64,000 nt of DNA from Isoperla grammatica (Eukaryota > Arthropoda > Insecta > Plecoptera > Perlodidae): contig CAMDTW010000523.1 of NCBI GenBank assembly GCA_945910005.1, positions 1,364,001 through 1,428,000 on the forward strand, read 5' to 3'. Both the position numbers and the translations under genes were made by a program. Below are positions 53,291 to 64,000 of this stretch, in pieces (the first letter of the stretch is position 1; each line of letters starts with the position of its first letter). Under the pieces are notes generated by a model. The model did not search any database. It saw only the letters and a list, made by a program, of their open reading frames with translations, and was not told the DNA's origin.

Positions 53291-56200
53291 CTTATATGCT
53301 GGTTCTTATATGCAGGTTCTTATATGCTGAGTCTTATATGCTGGGTCTTATATGCTGGGTCTTATATGCTGGGTCTTATAAGCTTGGTCTTATATACTGA
53401 GTCTTATATGCTGGGTCTAATATGCTGGGTCTTATATGCAGGTTCTTATATGCTAAGTCTTATATGCAGGTTCTTATATGCTGAGTCTTATATCCTGAGT
53501 CTTATATGCTGGGTCTTATATGCAGGTTCTTATATGCTGAGTCTTATATGCTGGGTCTTATATGCAGGTTCTTATATGCTGAGTCTTATATGCAGAGTCT
53601 TATATGCTGGGTCTTATATGCTGGGTCTTATATGCTGGATCTTATATGCTGAGTCTTATATGCTGGGTCTAATGTGCTGGGTCTTATATGCAGGTTCTTA
53701 TATGCTAAATCTTATATGCAGGTTCTTATATGCTGAGTCTTATATGCTGAGTCTTATATGCTGGGTCTTATATAATGGGTCTAATATGCTGGGTCTTATA
53801 TGCTGGGTCTAACATGCAGGGTCTTATATGCAGGGTCTTATATGCTGGGTCTTATATGCTGAGTCTTATATGCTGAGTCTTATATGCTGGGTCTTATATG
53901 CTGGGTCTTATATGCTGGGTCTTATATGCTGGGTCTTACATGCAGAGTCTTATATGCAGGGTCTTATATGCTGGGTCTTATATGCTTAGTCTTATATGCT
54001 GAGTCTTATATGCTGGGTCTTATATGCTGTCTCTTATATGCTGAGTCTTACATGCTGGGTCGTATATGCAGGTTCTTATATGCTGAGTCTTATATGCTGA
54101 GTCTTATGTGCTGGGTCTTATATGCTGAGTCTTATATGCTGGGTCTTATATGCTGAGTCTTATATGCTTCGTCTTATATGCTGGGTCTTATTCAGTCTCT
54201 TACATGCTGAGTCTTACATGCTGGGTCTTATATGAAGGTTCTTATATGCTGAGTCTTATATGCTGAGTCTTATGTGCTTAGTCTTATATGCTGGGTCTTA
54301 TATGCTGGGTCTTACATGCTGGGTCTTATATGCTGGGTCTTATATGCTGGGTCTTATATGCTGAGTCTTATATGCTGAGTCTTATATGCTGAGTCTTATA
54401 TGCTGTGTCTTATATGCTGGGTCTTATATGCTGAGTCTTATATGCAGGGTCTTATATGCAGGGTTTTATATGCTAAGTCTTATATGCTAAGTCTTAAATG
54501 CTGGGTCTTATATGCTGAATCTAATATGCTGGGTCTAATATGCTGGGTCTTATATGCTGAGTCTTATATGCAGGGTCTTATATGCAGGGTCTTATATGCT
54601 GAGTCTTATATGCTGGGTCTAATATGCTGGGTCTTATATGCTGGGTCTTATACGCTGGATCTTATATGCTGAGTCTTATATGCTGGGTCTAATGTGCTGG
54701 GTCTTATATGCAGGTTCTTAAATGCTGAGTCTTATATGCAGGTTCTTATATGCTGAGTCTTTTATGCTAAGTCTTATATGCTGGGTCTTATATGCAGGTT
54801 CTTATATGCTGAGTCTTATATGCTGGGTCTTATATGCTGGGTCTAACATGCAGGGTCTTATATGCAGGGTCTTATATGCTGGGTCTTATATGCTGAGTCT
54901 TATATGCTGAGTCTTATATGCTGGGTCTTATATGCTGGGTCTTATATGCTGGGTCTTATATGCTGGGTCTTACATGCAGAGTCTTATATGCAGGGTCTTA
55001 TATGCTGGGTCTTATATGCTTAGTCTTATATGCTGAGTCTTATATGCTGGGTCTTATATACTGTCTCTAACATGCTGAGTCTTACATGCAGGGTCTTTTA
55101 TGCAAGTTCTTATATGCTGAGTCTTATATGCTGAGTCTTATGTGCTGGGTCTTATATGCTGAGTCTTATATGCTGGGTCTTATATGCTGAGTCTTATATG
55201 CTGAGTCTTATATGCTGAGTCTTATATGCTGAGTCTTTTATGCTGGGTCTAATATGCTGGGTCTTATATGCTGGGTCTAATATGCTGGGTCTTATATGCT
55301 GAGTCCTATATGCAGGGTCTTATATGCGGGGTCTTATATGCTGAGTCTTATATGCTGGGTCTTATATGCAGGTTCTTATATGCTGGGTCTTATATGCTGG
55401 GTCTTATATGCTGGGTCTTATATGCTGGGTCTTAAATGCTGAGTCTTATATGCTGGGTCTTATATGCTGAGTCTTATATGCTGAGTCTTATATGCTGGGT
55501 CTTATATGCTGGGTCTTATATGCTGGGTCTTATATGCTGAGTCTTATATGCTGGGTGATATATGCTGGGTCTTATATGCTGAGTCTTATATGCTGGGTCT
55601 TATATGCTGGGTCTTATACGCTAGGTCTTATATGCTGGGTCTTATATGCTGAGTCTTATACGCTGGGTCTAATATGCTAAGTCTCATATGCTGAGTCTTA
55701 TATGCTGAGTTTTATATGCTGAGTCTTATACGCTGAGTCTTATATGCAGGTTATTATATGCTGAGTCTTATATGCTGAGTCTTATATGCTGAGTCTTATA
55801 TGCTGGGTCTTATATGCTGGGTCTTATATGCAGGGTCTTATATGTTGAGTCTTATATGCTGGGTCTAATATGCTGGGTCTTATATGCTGGTTCCTTTATG
55901 CTGGGTCTAATATGCTGGGTCTTATATGCTGGGTCTTACATGCTGAGTCTTTTATGCAGGTTCTTATATGCTGAGTCTTATATGCTGAGTCTTATTTGCT
56001 GGGTCTTATATGCAGGTTCTTATACGCTGAGTCTTATATGCTGAGTCTTATATGCTGGTTCTTATATGCAGGTTCTTATATGCTGAGTCTTATATGCTGG
56101 GTCTTATATGCTGGGTCTTATATGCTGGGTCTTATATGCTGGGTCTAATATGCTGGGTCTTATATGCAGGTTCTTATATGCTAAGTCTTATATGCAGGTT

Positions 56201-57642
56201 CTTATATGCTGAGTCTTACATGCTGAGTCTTATATGCTGGGTCTTATATGCAGGTTCTTATATGCTGAGTCTTATATGCTGGGTCTTATATGCAGGTTCT
56301 TATATGCTGAGTCTTATATGCAGAGTCTTATATGCTGGGTCTTATATGCTGGGTCTTATATGCTGGATCTTATATGCTGAGTCTTATATGCTGGGTCTAA
56401 TGTGCTAGGTCTTATATGCAGGTTCTTATATGCTGAGTCTTATATGCAGGTTCTTATATGCTGAGTCTTATATGCTGAGTCTTATATGCTGGGTCTTATA
56501 TGCAGGTTCTTATATGCTGAGTCTTATATGCTGGGTCTTATATGCTGGGTCTAATATGCTGGGTCTTATATGCTTAGGTCTTATATGCTGAGTCTTATAT
56601 GCTGCGTCTTATATTCTGGGTCTTATATGCTGGGTCTTATATGCTGAGTCTTATATGCAGGGTCTTATATGCAGGGTCTTATATGCTGAGTCTTATATGC
56701 TAAGTCTTAAATGCTGGGTCTTATATGCTGAATCTAATATGCTTAGTCTAATATGCTGGGTCTTATATGCAGAGTCTTATATGCAGGGTCTTATATGCAG
56801 GGTCTTATATGCTGAGTCTTTTATGCTGGGTCTTATATGCTGGGTCTTATATGCTGGGTCTTATATGCTGAGTCTTATATGCTGGGTCTTATATGCTGGG
56901 TCTTTTTGCAGGGTCTTATATGCTAAGTCTTATATGCTGGGTCTTATATGCTGGGTCTTATATGCTGGGTCTTATATGCGGGTTCTTATATGCTGAGTCT
57001 TATATGCTGGGTCTTATATGCAGGTTCTTATATGCAGGTTCTTATATGCTGAGTCTTATATGCAGGTTCTTAAATGCTGGGTCTTATATGCTGAGTCTTA
57101 TATGCTGGGTCTTATATGCTGAGTCTTATATGCTGACCCTTACATGCTGGGTCTTATATGCTGGGTCTTATATGCCGGGTCTTATATGCTGGGTCTTAAA
57201 TGCTGGGTCTTATATGCTGGGTCTTATATGCCGGGTCTTATATGCTGGGTCTTAAATGCTGAGTCTTATATGCTGGGTCTTATATGCTGAATCTAATATG
57301 CTGGGTCTAATATGCTGGGTCTTATATGCTGAGTCTTATATGCAGGGTCTTATATGCAGGGTTCTATATGCTGAGTCTTATATGCTGGGTCTAATATGCT
57401 GGGTCTTATATGCTGGGTCTTATACGCTGGGTCTTATATGCTGAGTCTTATATGCAGGGTCTTATATGCAGGGTCTTATATGCTAAGTCTTATATGCAGG
57501 GTCTTATATGCAGGGTCTTATATGCTGATTCTTATATGCTGGGTCTAATATGCTGGGTCTTATATGCTGGGTCTTATATGCAGGGTCTTATATGCTGAGT
57601 CTTATATGCAGGGTCTTATATGCTGGGTCTTATATGCTGGGT
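53291..57642 (+). repeat. 4,352-bp tandem duplication in C3, first copy (C3a)
   Basis: It corresponds to C1a and C2 by barcode and shares the TAATGGGTC monomer near 53774 with both. It lacks the private TTAAATGCAGAG of C1a. AAGCTT at 53380 recurs at 57732. Confidence 0.85.
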
Positions 57643-60600
57643 CTTATATGCTGGTTCTTATATGCAGGTTCTTATATGCTGAGTCTTATATGCTGGGTCT
57701 TATATGCTGGGTCTTATATGCTGGGTCTTATAAGCTTGGTCTTATATACTGAGTCTTATATGCTGGGTCTAATATGCTGGGTCTTATATGCAGGTTCTTA
57801 TATGCTAAGTCTTATATGCAGGTTCTTATATGCTGAGTCTTATATCCTGAGTCTTATATGCTGGGTCTTATATGCAGGTTCTTATATGCTGAGTCTTATA
57901 TGCTGGGTCTTATATGCAGGTTCTTATATGCTGAGTCTTATATGCAGAGTCTTATATGCTGGGTCTTATATGCTGGGTCTTATATGCTGGATCTTATATG
58001 CTGAGTCTTATATGCTGGGTCTAATGTGCTGGGTCTTATATGCAGGTTCTTATATGCTAAATCTTATATGCAGGTTCTTATATGCTGAGTCTTATATGCT
58101 GAGTCTTATATGCTGGGTCTTATATGCTGGGTCTAATATGCTGGGTCTTATATGCTGGGTCTAACATGCAGGGTCTTATATGCAGGGTCTTATATGCTGG
58201 GTCTTATATGCTGAGTCTTATATGCTGAGTCTTATATGCTGGGTCTTATATGCTGGGTCTTATATGCTGGGTCTTATATGCTGGGTCTTACATGCAGAGT
58301 CTTATATGCAGGGTCTTATATGCTGGGTCTTATATGCTTAGTCTTATATGCTGAGTCTTATATGCTGGGTCTTATATGCTGTCTCTTATATGCTGAGTCT
58401 TACATGCTGGGTCGTATATGCAGGTTCTTATATGCTGAGTCTTATATGCTGAGTCTTATGTGCTGGGTCTTATATGCTGAGTCTTATATGCTGGGTCTTA
58501 TATGCTGAGTCTTATATGCTTCGTCTTATATGCTGGGTCTTATTCAGTCTCTTACATGCTGAGTCTTACATGCTGGGTCTTATATGAAGGTTCTTATATG
58601 CTGAGTCTTATATGCTGAGTCTTATGTGCTTAGTCTTATATGCTGGGTCTTATATGCTGGGTCTTACATGCTGGGTCTTATATGCTGGGTCTTATATGCT
58701 GGGTCTTATATGCTGAGTCTTATATGCTGAGTCTTATATGCTGAGTCTTATATGCTGTGTCTTATATGCTGGGTCTTATATGCTGAGTCTTATATGCAGG
58801 GTCTTATATGCAGGGTTTTATATGCTAAGTCTTATATGCTAAGTCTTAAATGCTGGGTCTTATATGCTGAATCTAATATGCTGGGTCTAATATGCTGGGT
58901 CTTATATGCTGAGTCTTATATGCAGGGTCTTATATGCAGGGTCTTATATGCTGAGTCTTATATGCTGGGTCTAATATGCTGGGTCTTATATGCTGGGTCT
59001 TATACGCTGGATCTTATATGCTGAGTCTTATATGCTGGGTCTAATGTGCTGGGTCTTATATGCAGGTTCTTAAATGCTGAGTCTTATATGCAGGTTCTTA
59101 TATGCTGAGTCTTTTATGCTAAGTCTTATATGCTGGGTCTTATATGCAGGTTCTTATATGCTGAGTCTTATATGCTGGGTCTTATATGCTGGGTCTAACA
59201 TGCAGGGTCTTATATGCAGGGTCTTATATGCTGGGTCTTATATGCTGAGTCTTATATGCTGAGTCTTATATGCTGGGTCTTATATGCTGGGTCTTATATG
59301 CTGGGTCTTATATGCTGGGTCTTACATGCAGAGTCTTATATGCAGGGTCTTATATGCTGGGTCTTATATGCTTAGTCTTATATGCTGAGTCTTATATGCT
59401 GGGTCTTATATACTGTCTCTAACATGCTGAGTCTTACATGCAGGGTCTTTTATGCAAGTTCTTATATGCTGAGTCTTATATGCTGAGTCTTATGTGCTGG
59501 GTCTTATATGCTGAGTCTTATATGCTGGGTCTTATATGCTGAGTCTTATATGCTGAGTCTTATATGCTGAGTCTTATATGCTGAGTCTTTTATGCTGGGT
59601 CTAATATGCTGGGTCTTATATGCTGGGTCTAATATGCTGGGTCTTATATGCTGAGTCCTATATGCAGGGTCTTATATGCGGGGTCTTATATGCTGAGTCT
59701 TATATGCTGGGTCTTATATGCAGGTTCTTATATGCTGGGTCTTATATGCTGGGTCTTATATGCTGGGTCTTATATGCTGGGTCTTAAATGCTGAGTCTTA
59801 TATGCTGGGTCTTATATGCTGAGTCTTATATGCTGAGTCTTATATGCTGGGTCTTATATGCTGGGTCTTATATGCTGGGTCTTATATGCTGAGTCTTATA
59901 TGCTGGGTGATATATGCTGGGTCTTATATGCTGAGTCTTATATGCTGGGTCTTATATGCTGGGTCTTATACGCTAGGTCTTATATGCTGGGTCTTATATG
60001 CTGAGTCTTATACGCTGGGTCTTATATGCTAAGTCTCATATGCTGAGTCTTATATGCTGAGTTTTATATGCTGAGTCTTATACGCTGAGTCTTATATGCA
60101 GGTTATTATATGCTGAGTCTTATATGCTGAGTCTTATATGCTGAGTCTTATATGCTGGGTCTTATATGCTGGGTCTTATATGCAGGGTCTTATATGTTGA
60201 GTCTTATATGCTGGGTCTAATATGCTGGGTCTTATATGCTGGTTCCTTTATGCTGGGTCTAATATGCTGGGTCTTATATGCTGGGTCTTACATGCTGAGT
60301 CTTTTATGCAGGTTCTTATATGCTGAGTCTTATATGCTGAGTCTTATTTGCTGGGTCTTATATGCAGGTTCTTATACGCTGAGTCTTATATGCTGAGTCT
60401 TATATGCTGGTTCTTATATGCAGGTTCTTATATGCTGAGTCTTATATGCTGGGTCTTATATGCTGGGTCTTATATGCTGGGTCTTATATGCTGGGTCTAA
60501 TATGCTGGGTCTTATATGCAGGTTCTTATATGCTAAGTCTTATATGCAGGTTCTTATATGCTGAGTCTTACATGATGAGTCTTATATGCTGGGTCTTATA

Positions 60601-61994
60601 TGCAGGTTCTTATATGCTGAGTCTTATATGCTGGGTCTTATATGCAGGTTCTTATATGCTGAGTCTTATATGCAGAGTCTTATATGCTGGGTCTTATATG
60701 CTGGGTCTTATATGCTGGATCTTATATGCTGAGTCTTATATGCTGGGTCTAATGTGCTAGGTCTTATATGCAGGTTCTTATATGCTGAGTCTTATATGCA
60801 GGTTCTTATATGCTGAGTCTTATATGCTGAGTCTTATATGCTGGGTCTTATATGCAGGTTCTTATATGCTGAGTCTTATATGCTGGGTCTTATATGCTGG
60901 GTCTAATATGCTGGGTCTTATATGCTTAGGTCTTATATGCTGAGTCTTATATGCTGCGTCTTATATTCTGGGTCTTATATGCTGGGTCTTATATGCTGAG
61001 TCTTATATGCAGGGTCTTATATGCAGGGTCTTATATGCTGAGTCTTATATGCTAAGTCTTAAATGCTGGGTCTTATATGCTGAATCTTATATGCTTAGTC
61101 TAATATGCTGGGTCTTATATGCAGAGTCTTATATGCAGGGTCTTATATGCAGGGTCTTATATGCTGAGTCTTTTATGCTGGGTCTTATATGCTGGGTCTT
61201 ATATGCTGGGTCTTATATGCTGTGTCTTATATGCTGGGTCTTATATGCTGGGTCTTTTTGCAGGGTCTTATATGCTAAGTCTTATATGCTGGGTCTTATA
61301 TGCTGGGTCTTATATGCTGGGTCTTATATGCGGGTTCTTATATGCTGAGTCTTATATGCTGGGTCTTATATGCAGGTTCTTATATGCAGGTTCTTATATG
61401 CTGAGTCTTATATGCAGGTTCTTAAATGCTGGGTCTTATATGCTGAGTCTTATATGCTGGGTCTTATATGCTGAGTCTTATATGCTGACCCTTACATGCT
61501 GGGTCTTATATGCTGGGTCTTATATGCCGGGTCTTATATGCTGGGTCTTAAATGCTGGGTCTTATATGCTGGGTCTTATATGCCGGGTCTTATATGCTGG
61601 GTCTTAAATGCTGAGTCTTATATGCTGGGTCTTATATGCTGAATCTAATATGCTGGGTCTAATATGCTGGGTCTTATATGCTGAGTCTTATATGCAGGGT
61701 CTTATATGCAGGGTTCTATATGCTGAGTCTTATATGCTGGGTCTAATATGCTGGGTCTTATATGCTGGGTCTTATACGCTGGGTCTTATATGCTGAGTCT
61801 TATATGCAGGGTCTTATATGCAGGGTCTTATATGCTAAGTCTTATATGCAGGGTCTTATATGCAGGGTCTTATATGCTGATTCTTATATGCTGGGTCTAA
61901 TATGCTGGGTCTTATATGCTGGGTCTTATATGCAGGGTCTTATATGCTGAGTCTTATATGCAGGGTCTTATATGCTGGGTCTTATATGCTGGGT
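57643..61994 (+). repeat. 4,352-bp tandem duplication in C3, second copy (C3b)
   Basis: It corresponds to C1b, sharing TGCTGAATCTTATA near 61080 and TGCTGTGTC near 61219. It lacks C1b's private TGCATTGTT and TGCTGGGCC changes, so those arose in C1b after the long duplication. Confidence 0.85.
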
Positions 61995-63100
61995 CTTATA
62001 TGCTGGGTCTTATATGCTGAGTCTTATATGCAGGGTCTTATATGCACGGTCTTATATGCTAAGTCTTATATGCTTAGTCTTATATGCTGGGTCTTATATG
62101 CTGAGTCTTATATGCTAAGTCTTATATGCAGGTTCTTATATGCTGAGTCTTATATGCTGAGTCTTATATGCTGAGTCTTATATGCTGAGTCTTATATTCT
62201 GGGTCTTATATGCTGGGTCTTATATGCTGGGTCTTATATGCTGGGTCTTATATGCTGGGTCTTATATGCTGGGTCTTATATGCTGGGTCTTAAATGCTGA
62301 GTCTTATATGCTGGGTCTTATATGCTGAGTCATATATGCTGAGTCTTATATGCTGGGTCTTATATGCTGGGTCTTATATGCTGGGTCTTATATGCTGAGT
62401 CTTATATGCTGGGTCTTATATGCTGGGTCTTATATGCTGGGTCTTATATGCTGGGTCATATATGCTGAGTCTTATATGCTGGGTATTATATGCTGGGTCT
62501 TATATGCTGAGTCTTATATGCTGGGTCTTATATGCTGGGTCTTATACGCTAGGTCTTATATGCTGGGTCTTATATGCTGAGTCTTATATGCTGGGTCTTA
62601 TATGCTAAGTCTCATATGCTGAGTCTTATATGCTGAGTCTTATATGCTGAATCTAATATGCTGGGTCTAATATGCTGGGTCTTATATGCTGAGTCTTATA
62701 TGCAGGGTCTTATATGCAGGGTCTTATATGCTGAGTCTTATATGCTGGGTCTAATATGCTGGGTCTTATATGCTGGGTCTTATACGCTGGGTCTTATATG
62801 CTGAGTCTTATATGCAGGGTCTTATATGCAGGGTCTTATATGCAGGGTCTTATATGCTGAGTCTTATATGCTGGGTCTTATATGCTGGGTCTTATATGCT
62901 GGGTCTTATATGCTGGGTCTTATATGCTGAGTCTTATATGCAGGGTCTTATATGCAGGGTCTTATATGCTGAGTCTTATATGCGGGGTCTTATATGCTGG
63001 GTCTTATATGCTGGGTCTTATATGCTGGGTCTTATATGCTGAGTCTTATATGCAGGGTCTTATATGCAGGGTCTTATATGCTGAGTCTGATATGCTTAGT

Positions 63101-64000
63101 CTTATATGCTGGGTCTTATATGCTGAGTCTTATATGCTGGGTCTTATATGCAGGTTCTTATATGCTGAGTCTTATATGCCGAGTCTTATATGCTGAGTCT
63201 TATATGCTGAGTCTTATATGCTGGGTCTTATATGCTGGGTCTTATATGCTGGGTCTTATATGCTGAGTCTTATATGCCTAGTCTTATATGCTGGGTCTTA
63301 TATGCTGGGTCTTATATGCTGGGTCTTACATGCTGGGTCTTATATGCTGGGTCTTATATGCTGGGTCTTATATGCTGGGTCTTATATGCTGAGTCTTATA
63401 TGCTGGGTCTTATATGCTGGGTATTATATGCCGGGTCTTACATGCTGGGTCTTATATGCTGGGTCTTATATGCTGGGGCTTATATGCTGGGTCTTATATG
63501 CTGAGTCTTATATGCTGAGTCTTATATACTGAGTCTTATATGCTGAGTTTTATATGCTGAGTCTTATATGCTGAGTCTTAAATGCTGAGTCTTATATGCT
63601 GAGTCTTATATGCAGGTTCTTATATGCGAGGACTTATATGCTGAGTCTTATATGCAGGTTCTTATATGCTGAGTCTTATATGCTGAGTCTTATATGCTGA
63701 GTCTTATATGCAGGGTCTTATATGCTGGGTCTTATATGTTGGGTCTAATATGCTGGGTCTTATATGCTGGGTCTTACATGCTGAGTCTTTTATGCAGGTT
63801 CTTATATGCTGAGTCTTATATGCTGAGTCTTATTTGCTGGGTCTTATATGCAGGTTCTTATACGCTGAGTCTTATATGCTGAGTCTTATATGCTGGTTCT
63901 TATATGCAGGTTCTTATATGCTGAGTCTTATATGCTGGGTCTTATATGCTGGGTCTTATATGCTGGGTCTTATATGCTGGGTCTTATATGCTGAGTCTTA
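63101..64000 (+). repeat. Return to A-type sequence at the right edge
   Basis: From the end of C3 to the window edge the barcode follows A1 5313-6213 at an offset of 57,787. It includes TGCGAGGACTTATA at 63625 and TGCCTAGTC near 63275. One difference is TGCTGGTTC near 63891, where A1 has TGCTGGGTC; that state is otherwise typical of family C. The array continues beyond the window. Confidence 0.85.

Larger units (their letters stand above)
52010..63100 (+). repeat. Higher-order repeat C3 (about 11.1 kb in window)
   Basis: C3 matches C1 at an offset of 17,981, equal to C1 plus C2. Its first part shares TTCTTTTACGC (near 53268) with C2 rather than C1. Its later part shares C1b-specific states with C1. 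A private TACATGATGAG lies near 60573. Similarity to C1 ends near 63086-63100, where C1 (near 45105) jumps to TGCTGGATC and C3 continues as in A1. Confidence 0.85.
1..64000 (+). repeat. 14-bp satellite array filling the window
   Basis: Every line of the window is built from TGCTGGGTCTTATA or a near variant, head to tail, with no inverted monomer seen and no unique spacer. Substitutions recur at position 4 (T or A), 5-6 (GG, GA, AA, TA), 7 (G, T or A), 11 (T or A) and 13 (T, C or A). The stretch from T8 through the start of the next monomer (TCTTATATGC) is much more constant. The plus strand is rich in T and G and the minus strand in A and C. No gene-free interval needs separate description, because all of it is this array. 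Function is unknown; by analogy with other long satellites it may be constitutive heterochromatin. Both edges lie outside the window, so the array is longer than 64 kb. Confidence 0.99.

Noticed and set aside
308..63882. Many plus-strand open frames of 62-204 codons encoding hydrophobic repeats such as MLGLICWVLYAGSY
   Set aside because: They follow from the monomer: 14 bp is 2 modulo 3, so three monomers give 14 codons, and the consensus has no stop on this strand. All three frames are open at once, frames end wherever a TGA, TAA or TAG monomer falls in phase, and no non-repeat start, end or promoter is seen.
1..64000. Minus-strand coding potential
   Set aside because: The reverse-complement consensus gives a TAA every 42 bp in each frame, so no frame longer than about 14 codons persists except where variants remove it.
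1..64000. CRISPR array
   Set aside because: There are no unique spacers; repeats abut directly at 14 bp.
1..64000. Telomeric repeat (CTGGGT resembles some yeast telomere cores)
   Set aside because: The long higher-order units with fixed variant order are not expected from templated telomerase addition, and no known telomere unit matches TGCTGGGTCTTATA.
1..64000. Transposable element or gene island within the array
   Set aside because: Reading through all lines, every stretch is recognisably the 14-bp monomer; the largest departures are one or two bases in length.

Overview
The whole window is one uninterrupted tandem array of a 14-bp monomer, consensus TGCTGGGTCTTATA. All monomers read in the same orientation, roughly 4,570 copies fill the 64 kb, and neither edge of the array lies inside the window. 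I find no unique sequence, protein-coding gene, RNA gene, transposon or CRISPR array. A satellite this long, homogeneous and hierarchically organised points to a eukaryotic chromosome in a long-read assembly, in a heterochromatic, centromeric or subtelomeric position. The sequence alone does not identify the organism.

The monomers fall into a small set of recurring types: TGCTGGGTC, TGCTGAGTC, TGCAGGGTC, TGCAGGTTC, TGCTAAGTC, TGCTTAGTC and TGCTGAATC, followed by TTATA, TAATA, TTACA or TTAAA. The order of these types works as a barcode that exposes nested higher-order repeats. Family A has an 8,846-bp unit (1-8846). It is followed by an 8,538-bp copy with a 308-bp deletion (8847-17384), a 5,263-bp copy with a 3,583-bp deletion (17385-22647), and a fourth copy from 22648 that breaks into a mosaic containing a 2,787-bp tandem duplication (24977-27763 and 27764-30550). 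A transition block B (30551-34028) returns to the end of the A unit. Family C follows: C1 (34029-45293, 11,265 bp), C2 (45294-52009, 6,716 bp) and C3 (52010 to about 63100). C3 repeats C1 at a spacing of 17,981 bp, which is exactly C1 plus C2. C1 and C3 each hold a 4,352-bp tandem duplication. The last ~900 bp rejoin A-type sequence.

Nearly all monomers are exactly 14 bp. A few 12-, 13- and 15-bp monomers account exactly for the departure of each large period from a multiple of 14, which is an internal check on the block boundaries. Copies differ by scattered private substitutions and whole-monomer deletions, as expected of recent unequal exchange or replication-based amplification.

The many plus-strand open frames encode a 14-residue repeat (MLGLICWVLYAGSY) and follow arithmetically from the monomer: three 14-bp units make 42 bp, or 14 codons, with no stop in the consensus on this strand. 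The minus strand has a TAA every 42 bp in every frame. I therefore call no CDS.
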